From Metaruminococcus_A sp050943475 (GTDB lineage Bacteria; Bacillota; Clostridia; Oscillospirales; Ruminococcaceae): a stretch of DNA of 64,000 bases. The notes beneath the pieces are model-generated. The model was not told where the DNA came from. It ran no database searches and saw only the letters and a list, made by a program, of their open reading frames with translations. Made by a program: the position numbers and the translations under genes. Location of the stretch: the NCBI GenBank assembly GCA_050943475.1, contig JBMNPF010000001.1, positions 228,196 through 292,195 on the forward strand. Direction: 5' to 3'. How positions within the stretch are numbered: the stretch's first letter is position 1; each line of letters opens with the position of its first letter. Positions 50,108 to 59,334 of the stretch are shown piece by piece.

Positions 50108-50597
50108 GGTTTTGGTGGGAATTGTAGCCGCTTTTGATCGCGGTGGGACCGCAGGGCGCCGGGCTTTTGTGATTCGAGTGGTCCCCCTAAGGACGGCCAT
50201 CTGATTGATTTCAGCGGCGCACGGCACGCTTAGTGAGCCGTTTGCGGGCAAATATCCACCAATGCGTTTGAAAGTTGCTTGTGAGAGAATGCTTGGCCTG
50301 AAACAAAACGCAAAACCAAAAGGGTGTCCAAAACAACTCGTGGTGATTTTTTAATTGGTAATATTTTAACTTCTTTTGTACTTTCTTGTATATTTTTAAC
50401 AGCCCCCTTGAATTTTAGAGAGCGGTTATTGTATGCTTAGGGAAAGGTGAAAACAGCATTCTGCTTTGCAGGTGAAATCTGTTCATAAAGCGGCTGCTTT
50501 TCCTGTTCTTATAGAAACCGCCTGCGGATTCTCCGCCGGTTTTATACACAGATGCAAAAGACAAAATACAGTCAATCCAATTCAGGAGGAACCAAGT
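50108..50597. other. Spacer ahead of the xylosidase genes
   Basis: About 490 bases with no gene. The stretch 50340-50440 is AT-rich and contains the weak promoter at 50408-50437; the left part shows no feature I can support. Confidence 0.5.
50408..50437 (+). promoter_or_regulatory. Weak candidate promoter of the xylosidase pair
   Basis: TTGAAT (50408-50413), 18 bases, TATGCT (50432-50437). About 155 bases of leader would follow, room for a carbon-source operator, but none is clear. Confidence 0.35.
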
Positions 50598-52559
50598 ATG
50601 AAACGTGAATACCATGTAGCGGTCACCGGCTGCGATTTTGCAGAGGGTACTGCGGAGCACCCCTTCCGTACCATCAACAAAGCGGCGCAGGTTGCCGAGG
50701 CCGGCGACCGGGTTGTCGTCCATGCGGGCGAATACCGCGAGTGGGTAAAACCCGCACACGCCGGAACCAGCAACATTGAGCGGGTAACCTACGAGGCGGC
50801 AGAGGGCGAAAAGGTTGTTATTAAAGGCTCAGAACGCATTACGGATTGGGAATTGGTTGAGGGAACGGTTTGGAAAGTGACCCTGCCCAACAGCTTTTTT
50901 GGCGACTACAACCCCTACGCGGAACCGCTGGGCGGCGACTGGTTTGCCTACCCGACCACCTTTACCATTCATCCGGGCGATGTTTATTTGAACGGCAAAT
51001 CCTTTTTTGAAACCACCTCTCTGGAAGAGGTGAAACACCCGAAAAAACGGGAGACCTTTACCCCGCCCTTTTCTACCCGCGTGGAAAAGATCCTGAACCC
51101 GGAGCAGACCGTCTACCAATGGTACTGCGAGGTGGATCATGAAAATACCACCATCTATGCAAACTTCCAGGGGGCGAACCCGAATGAGGAGCTTGCGGAA
51201 ATCAACGTGCGCAAATGCTGTTTCTACCCGGATAAAGTCGGGGTGGATTACATTACCGTCCGCGGCTTTGAAATGGCGCAGGCTGCCTGCCCGTGGACCC
51301 CGCCGACTGCGGATCAGCCGGGAATGGTCGGCGCGCACTGGAGCAAGGGCTGGATCATTGAAAATAACATTCTGCACGACGCTAAGTGCAGCGCCATCAG
51401 CATTGGCAAGGAGGCTTCCACCGGGCATAACCTCTCGGTGCGGTACCGCCAGAAACCGGGCTATCAGAACCAAATGGAAGCGGTGTTCCGCGCGCTGCAA
51501 ATTGGCTGGAGCAAGGAGAAAATCGGCTCCCACATCATCCGCAACAATGTGATTTACGACTGTGGGCAGAACGGCATTGTCGGCCACATGGGCTGCGTTT
51601 TCAGTGAAATTTACGGCAACGATATTTATAACATCAACCTCAAGCACGAGTTCTACGGCTACGAAATTGCAGGCATTAAGCTCCATGCCGCCATTGATGT
51701 GCAGATTCACCACAACCGCATTCACAACTGTGCGCTCGGCACCTGGCTTGACTGGCAGGCGCAGGGCACCCGCGTGAGCAGCAACCTCTACTACAACAAC
51801 GACCGTGACTTTATGGTTGAAGTCACCCACGGCCCTTGCTTGGTGGACAATAACATTTTTGCAAGCGCACACTCGCTGGATGACTATGCGCAGGGCAGCG
51901 CCTTTGTCAACAACCTGTTCTGCGGCAAAACCCACTACGAAAAGGTGCTTGACCGTTCCACCCCGTACCACTTCCCGCACACCACCCAGGTGGCGAGCAC
52001 CGCTGTGGTTTACGGTGCGGACGACCGCTACTACAACAACATTTTTGTGGCCTATGACGGCTACAAAGGCGTTGAGTGGATTAGCCCCATTGCCATTGAC
52101 GGCTGCGGCACGGCGCAGTACAATGGCTGCACCGCTTCTTATGAAGAGTACAACCAGAAGATTTTTGCCATGGGTGCAGGCGACTTGGAACTGTTCCAGC
52201 GCACCGAACAGCCAATTTGTGCGGCCGGAAACGCCTACTTAAACGGTGCGGGCGCGTTTGACCGCGAGTGTGAAAACTATGTCAGCCGGATGAACCCGCA
52301 GGTGCAGGTTGTGGAGCAGGGCAGCGAGGTCTACCTTGAGCTCGATGTGGATCAGGGCCTGTTAGAGCTTTCCGCACCGGTAGCGTCAACCGAAACGCTT
52401 GGCTTTACCCGCATCACCAATGCAGTGTTTGACGACCCGAACGGCAATTCCATTGTTCTGGATACCGACCTTGTTGGCAGCAAGCGGGCAGATGCGCCGA
52501 ATGCCGGCCCGATTGAGGGGCTCAAAGCGGGACGCAACCGCATCAAAATCTGGGGTTAA
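50598..52559 (+). CDS. GH120 beta-xylosidase, 653 aa
   Basis: Right-handed beta-helix glycosidase matching GH120 (type enzyme XylC of Thermoanaerobacterium saccharolyticum) along its length: TINKAAQVAEAGDRVVVHAG, EWVKPAHAG, YITVRGFEMAQAACPWTPPT, GWIIENNILHDAKCSAISIG, IGSHIIRNNVIYDCGQNGI. The nucleophile Asp385 is in TWLDWQAQGTRVS and the acid/base Glu408, exactly 23 residues on, in MVEVTHGP. No signal peptide, so it splits xylo-oligosaccharides in the cytoplasm. CAGGAGGA precedes the ATG. Confidence 0.93.
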   Translation: MKREYHVAVTGCDFAEGTAEHPFRTINKAAQVAEAGDRVVVHAGEYREWVKPAHAGTSNIERVTYEAAEGEKVVIKGSERITDWELVEGTVWKVTLPNSFFGDYNPYAEPLGGDWFAYPTTFTIHPGDVYLNGKSFFETTSLEEVKHPKKRETFTPPFSTRVEKILNPEQTVYQWYCEVDHENTTIYANFQGANPNEELAEINVRKCCFYPDKVGVDYITVRGFEMAQAACPWTPPTADQPGMVGAHWSKGWIIENNILHDAKCSAISIGKEASTGHNLSVRYRQKPGYQNQMEAVFRALQIGWSKEKIGSHIIRNNVIYDCGQNGIVGHMGCVFSEIYGNDIYNINLKHEFYGYEIAGIKLHAAIDVQIHHNRIHNCALGTWLDWQAQGTRVSSNLYYNNDRDFMVEVTHGPCLVDNNIFASAHSLDDYAQGSAFVNNLFCGKTHYEKVLDRSTPYHFPHTTQVASTAVVYGADDRYYNNIFVAYDGYKGVEWISPIAIDGCGTAQYNGCTASYEEYNQKIFAMGAGDLELFQRTEQPICAAGNAYLNGAGAFDRECENYVSRMNPQVQVVEQGSEVYLELDVDQGLLELSAPVASTETLGFTRITNAVFDDPNGNSIVLDTDLVGSKRADAPNAGPIEGLKAGRNRIKIWG

Positions 52560-52603
52560 TACCAAAGCGTCCATCCATAAATCATCAAAGGGAGGAAACA
52601 GCA

Positions 52604-54577
52604 ATGAACCAAACATTCCACGTAGCAACCACCGGCTGTGATTTTGCGGCGGGCACAAAAGTGCATCCGTTCCGCACCATCAACCGGGCGGCGCAGGCTG
52701 CAAAGGCCGGCGATACGGTCGTCGTTCATGAGGGCACCTACCGCGAGTGGGTCAAACCGGTACACGGCGGCGAAAGCGACGTCCGGCGGGTGACCTACCA
52801 GGCGGCCGACGGCGAAAAGGTTGTCATCAAGGGCTCTGAAGAAATCAAAGGCTGGGTCCATGTAGAGGGTACGGTTTGGAAGGTAACTTTGCCCAACCGC
52901 TTCTTTGGGGATTACAACCCCTACAAAGAACATTTGTGGGGCGATTGGCTGGTTCTGCCGGAGGATATGTGGCTGCACCCGGGCGACGTTTATTTAAATG
53001 GTAAATCCTTTTATGAGGCCAAAACCCTGGCAGACGTCAAAAAGGCCGAAAAACGCACCACCGGCTATTCCTCCTTTCGGGATTGGACAGACGAAAAAAT
53101 TCTGGAACCGGAGCAGACCGTCTACCAGTGGTACTGTGAAAGCGACAGGGAAGAAACCACTATTTACGCAAATTTCCAGGGCGCAGACCCGAATGAGGAA
53201 TGCGTGGAAATCAATGTGCGCAAATGCTGCTTTTATCCGGATAAGACGGGCGTAAACTACATTACGGTGCGCGGCTTTGAAATGGCGCAGGCCGCTTCTC
53301 CGTGGACCCCGCCGACCGCCGACCAGCCGGGTCTTCTGGGCGCGCACTGGAGCAAGGGCTGGATCATTGAAAACAACATCATTCACGACGCAAAATGCAG
53401 CGGCATCAGCCTCGGAAAAGAGGCTTCCACCGGGCACAATGAGTTCACTCTGGGCAAGCGCAAACCAGGTTACCAGTACCAGCTGGAGGCGGTGTTCCGC
53501 GCACTGGAAATTGGCTGGAGCAAGGAGAAAATCGGCTCCCATATTGTCCGCAACAACGTGATTTACGACTGCGGCCAGAACGGCATTGTCGGCCACATGG
53601 GCTGTGCATTCAGCGAGATTTACGGCAATCACATCTACAACATTGCCGTCAAGCACGAGTTCTTTGGCCATGAGATTGCAGGCATTAAGTTCCATGCGGC
53701 GGTGGATACCTACATCCACCACAATCGCATCCACAACTGTACCCTTGGCACCTGGCTTGACTGGGAGGCGCAGGGCACCCGGGTGAGCAGCAACCTTTAT
53801 TATGCCAACGACCGCGACCTGATGATTGAGGTCACGCACGGCCCCTGCCTGATGGACAACAACATCTTTGGTTCGGCCTATAATTTTGACAACGTCGCGC
53901 AGGGCACCGCTTTTGTCCACAACCTGTGCGCGGGCATTATGCGGCAGGTTCCGGTTCTCGACCGTGCAACCCCGTACCATTTTGCCCACAGCACCAAGGT
54001 TTCTGGCTATGCGTTTGTCTACGGCGGTGACGATCGCCTTTACAACAACCTTTTCATCGCGCCAAAGGGTTACGAGAAAACCGAACCGGTTCAAGAGGAA
54101 CGGGGCGGCTTTATTGGCAGCGGCACCGCGCTCTACAACGGCCGTCCCGGCTCTTATGACGCCTACATTGCCAAGGTGCGTGAGTTTGGCAGCAACCACG
54201 ATCACGACCTGTTCTTTAAGGTCCCGCAGGCGGTATACATCAATGCAAACGCCTATTTGGACGGCGCAGAGCTGTATGAAGCGGAGCCGGAGAAAGCAGT
54301 TGGCCAAACCGCTTCCGGTTTTCGGATTGTTGAAGAAAATGACGCTGTCTACCTTGAACTCACGCTGGATGAGGCAGTCCTCAGCCTCCCTGCTAAAGTC
54401 ATGGGTACCGAAGATCTCGGCAGCACCCGCTTGGACGAGGGCATTTATGACGCGCCGGACGGCAGCGCGGTTGTGCTGGATACCGACCTTGTCGGCAGCA
54501 AACGCGGGGCTGTGCCAACCGTCGGCCCGCTGGAGGGCCTGAAGGCCGGTCAAAACCGCGTGAAGATCTGGGGTTAA
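52604..54577 (+). CDS. GH120 beta-xylosidase, paralogue, 657 aa
   Basis: Second tandem copy, 44 bases behind the first with GGGAGGA before its ATG. Same full-length GH120 plan; nucleophile Asp386 in TWLDWEAQGTRVS, acid/base Glu409 in MIEVTHGP. By eye the pair is about 70 percent identical in protein and strongly alike in DNA in the catalytic half, with more change in the N-terminal insert (DPF-region 110-165) and the last 150 residues, so substrate range may differ. The DNA similarity points to a duplication within this lineage. Followed by a perfect-stem terminator. Confidence 0.93.
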   Translation: MNQTFHVATTGCDFAAGTKVHPFRTINRAAQAAKAGDTVVVHEGTYREWVKPVHGGESDVRRVTYQAADGEKVVIKGSEEIKGWVHVEGTVWKVTLPNRFFGDYNPYKEHLWGDWLVLPEDMWLHPGDVYLNGKSFYEAKTLADVKKAEKRTTGYSSFRDWTDEKILEPEQTVYQWYCESDREETTIYANFQGADPNEECVEINVRKCCFYPDKTGVNYITVRGFEMAQAASPWTPPTADQPGLLGAHWSKGWIIENNIIHDAKCSGISLGKEASTGHNEFTLGKRKPGYQYQLEAVFRALEIGWSKEKIGSHIVRNNVIYDCGQNGIVGHMGCAFSEIYGNHIYNIAVKHEFFGHEIAGIKFHAAVDTYIHHNRIHNCTLGTWLDWEAQGTRVSSNLYYANDRDLMIEVTHGPCLMDNNIFGSAYNFDNVAQGTAFVHNLCAGIMRQVPVLDRATPYHFAHSTKVSGYAFVYGGDDRLYNNLFIAPKGYEKTEPVQEERGGFIGSGTALYNGRPGSYDAYIAKVREFGSNHDHDLFFKVPQAVYINANAYLDGAELYEAEPEKAVGQTASGFRIVEENDAVYLELTLDEAVLSLPAKVMGTEDLGSTRLDEGIYDAPDGSAVVLDTDLVGSKRGAVPTVGPLEGLKAGQNRVKIWG

Positions 54578-54598
54578 AGAATATCATTCTTATACAAA

Positions 54599-54633
54599 AA
54601 AACAGGCGCTCCATCTGGAGCGCCTGTTTTTAA
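54599..54633 (+). terminator. Terminator of the xylosidase operon
   Basis: A 15-bp perfect stem (54599-54613 with 54616-54630) with A and T runs, 21 bases behind the stop codon. Confidence 0.9.
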
Positions 54634-54908
54634 TTGGTTGAAAAGGTTTTGGGTGGACAGGTTCCGGCTCGCATAGGGTTATGGCACCAGCCGGCTTTGT
54701 GGTTTCTGCTGCGAAAGACCGGTGCAGTTTCATTCACCTTGTTCCGGCTTTTCCGACATGATGCGGGCCGCTTCCACAACAAAAGCACTGAAGGTGCAGT
54801 CTTTGCGGCAGATAATACGTTCCACCCGTTCAATTGCATCGTTTGGGAAGCGAGCACCAATGAAGCAGGAGACTTTACATTATAACATTTGGTATATTTT
54901 GTTAGGGA

Positions 54909-55892
54909 TTATACAATTTTCCAAGGGTCTTCCCCGCCCTCTAACCGGAGGAAACAGCTTTGCATGGAGTGGTGTACCATATCGTCGATGGCCTGGTCGG
55001 TGTACCATGCCATGTGCGGCGAGACGATGACGTTGGGGAAACCACGCAGGATGGAGAGCTCGCGGTTGTCCAGCGTGTCATCCTTGTGATCATAGTAGTA
55101 CAGGCCAAATTCATTTTCAATGACGTCCAGGCCCGCCGCACCAATTTTGCCGGATTCCAGCGCATCAATGAGCGCGGCCGTGTCAATCAGTCCGCCGCGC
55201 GCAGTGTTGATGAGAACAACGCCGTCCTTCATCTGCGCGAGGGCGTCCGCGTCAATCAAATGGTGGGTTTCCGGTAAAAGCGGCAGATGGAGGGTAATAA
55301 CGTCGCACCGTTTGCAGAGTTCGTCCAGCGGGAGGTATTCTGCATAGCGGGCGGCTTCCTCACTGGGGGAGGGATCGTAGGCGTACAGCTTGCAGCCGAA
55401 GCCGCTCAAGCGGCTGAGCACCGCGCGGCCGATCCGCCCGGTGCCGATGACGCCGACCGTCATCCCGGGCATCTCCCGCCCCTGAATGCCCGGCAGGGTA
55501 AAGTCGTTAATCGCCGCGCGCTCCAGAATGCGTTTCATTTTGCGCAGGCACATCAGCATGAGCATCAAAGCGTAGTCGGCCACACAGTGGGGCGAATAGC
55601 TCGCGTTGCTCACGAACATCCCCACCCGTCTGGCGGCTTCAATGTCAATGTGATCGTAGCCGATGGTGCGGGTGGAAATCATTTTGACGCCGAGCGCGTG
55701 AAAGCGCTCCACCAGCGCCGCATCCACCTTGCAGGTGATGATGCTGATGGCGTCGTACCCCTCGGCAAGATGGGCGTTTTCCAGCGTGGGCGCTTCCCGG
55801 CAGATGCCGAGCTCCACGCCGTATTGTTTGCTGTATTGGGTGTAGTAGACCGCCTCGTCAAAGTCGCGGTAATCGTAAACAAATAATTTCAT
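54909..55892 (-). CDS. D-isomer 2-hydroxyacid dehydrogenase (D-lactate dehydrogenase/VanH-like), 327 aa
   Basis: NAD-dependent reductase of 2-oxo acids to D-2-hydroxy acids. Nucleotide loop VGVIGTGRIGRAVL, catalytic Arg in NTARGGLIDT, Glu in GLDVIENEFGLYYYDHK, and His in SPHMAWYTD. The ISTRTIGYDHIDIEAARR and SYSPHCVADYALMLML stretches are typical of the D-lactate dehydrogenase subgroup that includes VanH. Likely makes D-lactate in fermentation; no ligase of vancomycin-resistance type is nearby. AGGAG precedes the ATG. No terminator was seen behind it. Confidence 0.93.
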   Translation of the reverse strand: MKLFVYDYRDFDEAVYYTQYSKQYGVELGICREAPTLENAHLAEGYDAISIITCKVDAALVERFHALGVKMISTRTIGYDHIDIEAARRVGMFVSNASYSPHCVADYALMLMLMCLRKMKRILERAAINDFTLPGIQGREMPGMTVGVIGTGRIGRAVLSRLSGFGCKLYAYDPSPSEEAARYAEYLPLDELCKRCDVITLHLPLLPETHHLIDADALAQMKDGVVLINTARGGLIDTAALIDALESGKIGAAGLDVIENEFGLYYYDHKDDTLDNRELSILRGFPNVIVSPHMAWYTDQAIDDMVHHSMQSCFLRLEGGEDPWKIV

Positions 55893-55920
55893 GGGTTACA
55901 CTCCTGTTGTTCAGTGGGGG

Positions 55921-56454
55921 TTAAGCTCGGTTCCATTCGCTCGCCAGAACAGCGTATAAATAGGTGTCCTGCCAGATGGGCTGCCCTGTTTCATCCCTGT
56001 TAAAAGCGACATTTTGCCGCAAATGCCCCTCCCGCCGCATACCAAGACGTTCCAACAGCCGCCACGACGGAGCGTTTAGAGGGTTGCACATGGCGGTGAT
56101 CCGGCGCGCATCCTGTTCGTAAAACGCCCACGCCAGCAAGGCCTGGCCGGCTTCGGTGGCATATCCCCGGCGCTGGTAACTGCTGTTGAATACATAGCCG
56201 AGCTCCCAGACGCCAAAATCCTGCTGTTCAAGGTACAGGTTTCCAATCAGCTTGCCGTTGGAACGCAGACAAACGGCCCAAAACGCTGGATTTGCGGAAC
56301 GCTTCTCCGCTTCCTGCTTGCATTGTTCCACTGTAAAAACGCCGTAAGGCTCAAACCGGATCACTTCTTCATTTGAGAGGTATTCGTAAAGGTCCTGCCA
56401 ATCGTCGGGGCTGAAAGGGCGCAGCGTGAGCCGGTCGGTTTTTATCATACGCAT
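55921..56454 (-). CDS. GNAT-family N-acetyltransferase (RimJ/RimL type), 177 aa
   Basis: Begins KTDRLTLRPFSPDDWQDLYE, with the acetyl-CoA loop in SSYQRRGYATEAGQALL (R-R-G-Y-A) and the late NAPSWRLLERLGMRREG typical of RimJ/RimL-like acetyltransferases that modify N-termini or small amines. AAGGATC lies before the ATG at 56454; the ATG at 56448 is an alternative. It starts 14 bases after the yifB stop codon and is probably in its operon. Substrate unknown. Confidence 0.92.
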   Translation of the reverse strand: MRMIKTDRLTLRPFSPDDWQDLYEYLSNEEVIRFEPYGVFTVEQCKQEAEKRSANPAFWAVCLRSNGKLIGNLYLEQQDFGVWELGYVFNSSYQRRGYATEAGQALLAWAFYEQDARRITAMCNPLNAPSWRLLERLGMRREGHLRQNVAFNRDETGQPIWQDTYLYAVLASEWNRA

Positions 56455-56468
56455 GTATAGGATCCTTC

Positions 56469-57992
56469 TTACTTCTGCCAGTATTTGCGGTCAAGGGAAC
56501 GGTACTGCACCGCTTCTGCAATATGCGCTGTATCAATTTTTTCGCTTCCGTCCAGGTCTGCAATGGTGCGCGCAACCTTGACAATGCGGTCGTAGGCGCG
56601 GGCAGAAAGCCCTAGGTGCTCAAACGCGGTTTTTAAAAAAGCGTTTGCTCCCTCGGTCATGGGGCAGGCTTGTTGCAGCATGCCTGCGGGAATCCGCGCG
56701 TTGCAGGGAATACCCGCCTGTTTCAGGCGTTCGCGCTGGATATCCCGCGCTTTTTGCACCCGGCTTTTGATCGCCGCCGATCCTTCGGCAGGCTTTCCGG
56801 AGGAAAGATGCTCGTATTCCACCGGCAGAGCGTCTACATGAAGGTCTAAACGGTCGAGCAGCGGGCCGGAAATTTTGGAAAGATATTTGGATACCTGCGT
56901 TTCCTTGCAGGTGCAGGCCCTTGTCGGATGCCCGTAGTACCCGCAGGGGCAGGGATTCATGGCGGCGACAATCATCACCGAGCAGGGGTAGGTAAAGCTG
57001 CCCCCAATGCGCGAGATGGTAATCTCCTGGTCCTCAATGGGCTGGCGCAGCACCTCCAGCGCCTGCCGGTTGAATTCCGGCAGCTCGTCCAGAAACAGCA
57101 CGCCGTTGTGCGCCAGCGAAACCTCGCCGGGGTGCGGCGTGGTGCCGCCGCCCGCAAGACCAATGGCGGAAATGGTGTGGTGCGGTGCGCGAAAGGGCCG
57201 GGTGCTGACAAGCGGGTTTTCCCCAAGCATGCCCGCTACCGAATAGCTCTTTGAGGTTTCAATGGATTCTTCAAAGGTCATATCCGGCAGGATGGAGGGT
57301 AAACGCTTTGCCAGCATGCTTTTTCCGGAGCCGGGCGGTCCGATGAGCAGCAGGTTGTGCCCGCCGGCTGCGGCAATTTCTATGGCGCGCCGCCCGCCCT
57401 GCTGGCCCTTGACATCGCAGAAATCCGGCTGAAGCAGATCCGAAGCAGCGGTCTTTTTCTGCGCTTTGGCGGGCAAAAGCTCGGCGCCGCCGTTTAAAAA
57501 GCTGATGAGCTCATTGATGTGCTCAATGCCGTAAACCTCAATGCCTTCAACCACCGCACCCTCGTTCTGGTTCTGCTTTGGAACAAAAACGGCGCGCATG
57601 CCCGCCTCCTTGGCGGCAATTACCATGGGCAGAATACCGTTCACTGGGCGCACTTCCCCGGCGAGGGAAAGCTCGCCGACAAAGGAGCAGCCGGCAAGCG
57701 GCGCCGGGAGCTGGCCGCTTGCCGAAAGGATGCCCAGCAGAATGGGCAGGTCGTACAGCGGGCCAGATTTTTTGCGGTCTGCCGGGGCAAGGTTGACGGT
57801 AATGCGGTGGATGGGAAAGGCAAAACCGCAGTTTTTCAGTGCGGCCCGCACCCGGTCGCGGCTTTCTTTAATGGCGGTGTCTGGCAGGCCAACCACATCA
57901 AAACCCGGCAATCCGGGCGTAATATCGGTTTCGACCTCAACCGGGAACGCGTTGAGTCCCCAAAAACCCATACTCTGAATACTTGCAAACAC
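56469..57992 (-). CDS. yifB: YifB/ComM family Mg-chelatase-like AAA ATPase, 507 aa
   Basis: Domain order: ChlI-like/Lon-type N-terminal domain (VEVETDITPGLPGFDVVGLP, NLAPADRKKSGPLYDLPILL), AAA core with Walker A LLIGPPGSGKSMLAKRLPSI, Walker B VLFLDELPEF, sensor region NPCPCGYYGHP, and the C-terminal SARAYDRIVKVARTIADLDG. ComM, the best-known member, is a branch-migration helicase in natural transformation; Firmicute YifB has no proven role. A GTG at 57992 with GGAGGGG seven bases upstream fits the usual family beginning (FASIQSMGF). Confidence 0.93.
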   Translation of the reverse strand: MFASIQSMGFWGLNAFPVEVETDITPGLPGFDVVGLPDTAIKESRDRVRAALKNCGFAFPIHRITVNLAPADRKKSGPLYDLPILLGILSASGQLPAPLAGCSFVGELSLAGEVRPVNGILPMVIAAKEAGMRAVFVPKQNQNEGAVVEGIEVYGIEHINELISFLNGGAELLPAKAQKKTAASDLLQPDFCDVKGQQGGRRAIEIAAAGGHNLLLIGPPGSGKSMLAKRLPSILPDMTFEESIETSKSYSVAGMLGENPLVSTRPFRAPHHTISAIGLAGGGTTPHPGEVSLAHNGVLFLDELPEFNRQALEVLRQPIEDQEITISRIGGSFTYPCSVMIVAAMNPCPCGYYGHPTRACTCKETQVSKYLSKISGPLLDRLDLHVDALPVEYEHLSSGKPAEGSAAIKSRVQKARDIQRERLKQAGIPCNARIPAGMLQQACPMTEGANAFLKTAFEHLGLSARAYDRIVKVARTIADLDGSEKIDTAHIAEAVQYRSLDRKYWQK

Positions 57993-58138
57993 TGTGTCCC
58001 CTCCAACCTGCATGGATGACGCAATTTAAGCCGTTCTCCGCCAAAGCCGCCCGGAAAGCCGGCTGCACCGGCGCCCAGGCAGAGTAATGGCTCAGCGGCG
58101 GCTTTTTTTGACGCCGGTCTGTAAAACAATTTAAAAGT

Positions 58139-58167
58139 ATTATACTATACAAATTGGGTGTGAACAA
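58139..58167 (-). promoter_or_regulatory. Promoter of the yifB operon
   Basis: Minus strand TTGTTC (58167-58162), 17 bases, TATAAT (58144-58139), about 145 bases ahead of the GTG start. Confidence 0.65.
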
Positions 58168-58325
58168 GGCATGAAACCGGTTAAAAACCAAAAATCCATA
58201 GGGGTATTTGTGCAAAATGTTCAAACGATGTCAAATTTCTCCCCTATAAACGCAAAAATATGAGCATCAAATTTAATTCCTGTTCACAATTAACAGTTTG
58301 TAATTTGTTATGATAAAGAGGCTAG

Positions 58326-58348
58326 AACACGCGAATGGGACGCGTGTT
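58326..58348 (+). promoter_or_regulatory. Hairpin in the leader of the Gld-like ABC operon
   Basis: AACACGCG (58326-58333) pairs with CGCGTGTT (58341-58348) around a 7-base loop, 12 bases before the GGAGGAG ribosome binding site. It could be an operator palindrome or an RNA stem. Confidence 0.5.
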
Positions 58349-58371
58349 ATCACGATTAGGAGGAGCACAGC

Positions 58372-59334
58372 ATGAGCGAAATGATAGAAGTATCAAACCT
58401 CGCGAAACACTACGGCAGCAAAGCGGCGCTAGACGGCATCAGCTTTACCGTCAGTGAGGGCGAAATACTCGGTTTCCTCGGGCCGAACGGCGCAGGTAAA
58501 TCGACGACCATGAACATCCTCACAGGTTATCTTTCATCCACCGAAGGGTCGGCTTCTGTCGGCGGGTTTGACGTTCTTGACAACCCGATTGAAGCAAAAA
58601 AAATGATTGGTTACCTGCCGGAGAATCCACCGCTTTACCTGGATATGACGGTAAAGGATTACCTCAACTTTGTTTACGACCTCAAAAAGGTCAAGCTCCC
58701 GCGGGAAGAGCACATCAAAGAGGTGTGCGGTCTGGTCAAGATTGAGCATGTCTACCACCGTCTGATTAAAAACCTCTCCAAAGGCTATAAACAGCGTGTG
58801 GGCCTGGCGCAGGCGCTCGTTGGCAACCCAAAGGTTCTCATCCTGGACGAGCCGACCGTTGGCCTTGACCCAAAGCAGATCATTGACATCCGCAATTTGA
58901 TCAAAAATCTCGGCAAAAAACATACCATCATCCTGTCCTCCCACATTCTGCCGGAGGTACAGGCGATTTGCAGCCGCGTTATTGTCATCAACGAGGGCAA
59001 AATTGTTGCGGACGACACCACCGAGAACCTCTCCAAGAACCTTTCGACCGATCACCGGTTTACCGTGCGGGTTGAGGGGCCGGAGTCCGACGTGTACCGT
59101 CTGCTTTCCACCATCCCGGTGATGCAGGAAGTCACCACTCTGGGTGAAAAAGAACCGGGCTGTTACGACTTTATTATTGAAAGCAAGCCGGATACCGACT
59201 GCCGCCGCGAGATGTTCAAACGCCTTGCGGAGCGCAATTTCCCCATTCTCGGCCTGCGTTCGAGCGAGCTCACCCTTGAGGATATTTTCCTCCAGCTCAC
59301 CGAATCCAAATCAAAAAGCGGAGGTGCGAGATAA
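58372..59334 (+). CDS. ABC transporter ATP-binding protein (GldA-like), 320 aa
   Basis: Walker A FLGPNGAGKSTT, Q-loop region IGYLPENPPLYLDMTVKDYL (the EN in place of Q is typical of the GldA branch), signature LSKGYKQRVGLAQALVG, Walker B KVLILDEPTVGLDP and switch His in IILSSHILPEVQAIC. The C-terminal 100 residues are the regulatory extension of this branch. Works with the permease directly downstream. GGAGGAG precedes the ATG. Confidence 0.95.
   Translation: MSEMIEVSNLAKHYGSKAALDGISFTVSEGEILGFLGPNGAGKSTTMNILTGYLSSTEGSASVGGFDVLDNPIEAKKMIGYLPENPPLYLDMTVKDYLNFVYDLKKVKLPREEHIKEVCGLVKIEHVYHRLIKNLSKGYKQRVGLAQALVGNPKVLILDEPTVGLDPKQIIDIRNLIKNLGKKHTIILSSHILPEVQAICSRVIVINEGKIVADDTTENLSKNLSTDHRFTVRVEGPESDVYRLLSTIPVMQEVTTLGEKEPGCYDFIIESKPDTDCRREMFKRLAERNFPILGLRSSELTLEDIFLQLTESKSKSGGAR

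Noticed and set aside
50829..54553. Long minus-strand frames (383 and 519 residues) opposite the two xylosidases
   Set aside because: Val/Ala/Arg-rich antisense shadows, similar to each other only because the sense genes are paralogues.
54634..54885. Small frame between xylosidases and 2-hydroxyacid dehydrogenase
   Set aside because: No convincing ribosome binding site and a composition unlike protein; region left as spacer.
54909..55892. VanH of a vancomycin-resistance cluster
   Set aside because: Neighbours are GNAT and YifB genes; no VanA/VanX or ligase genes are present.
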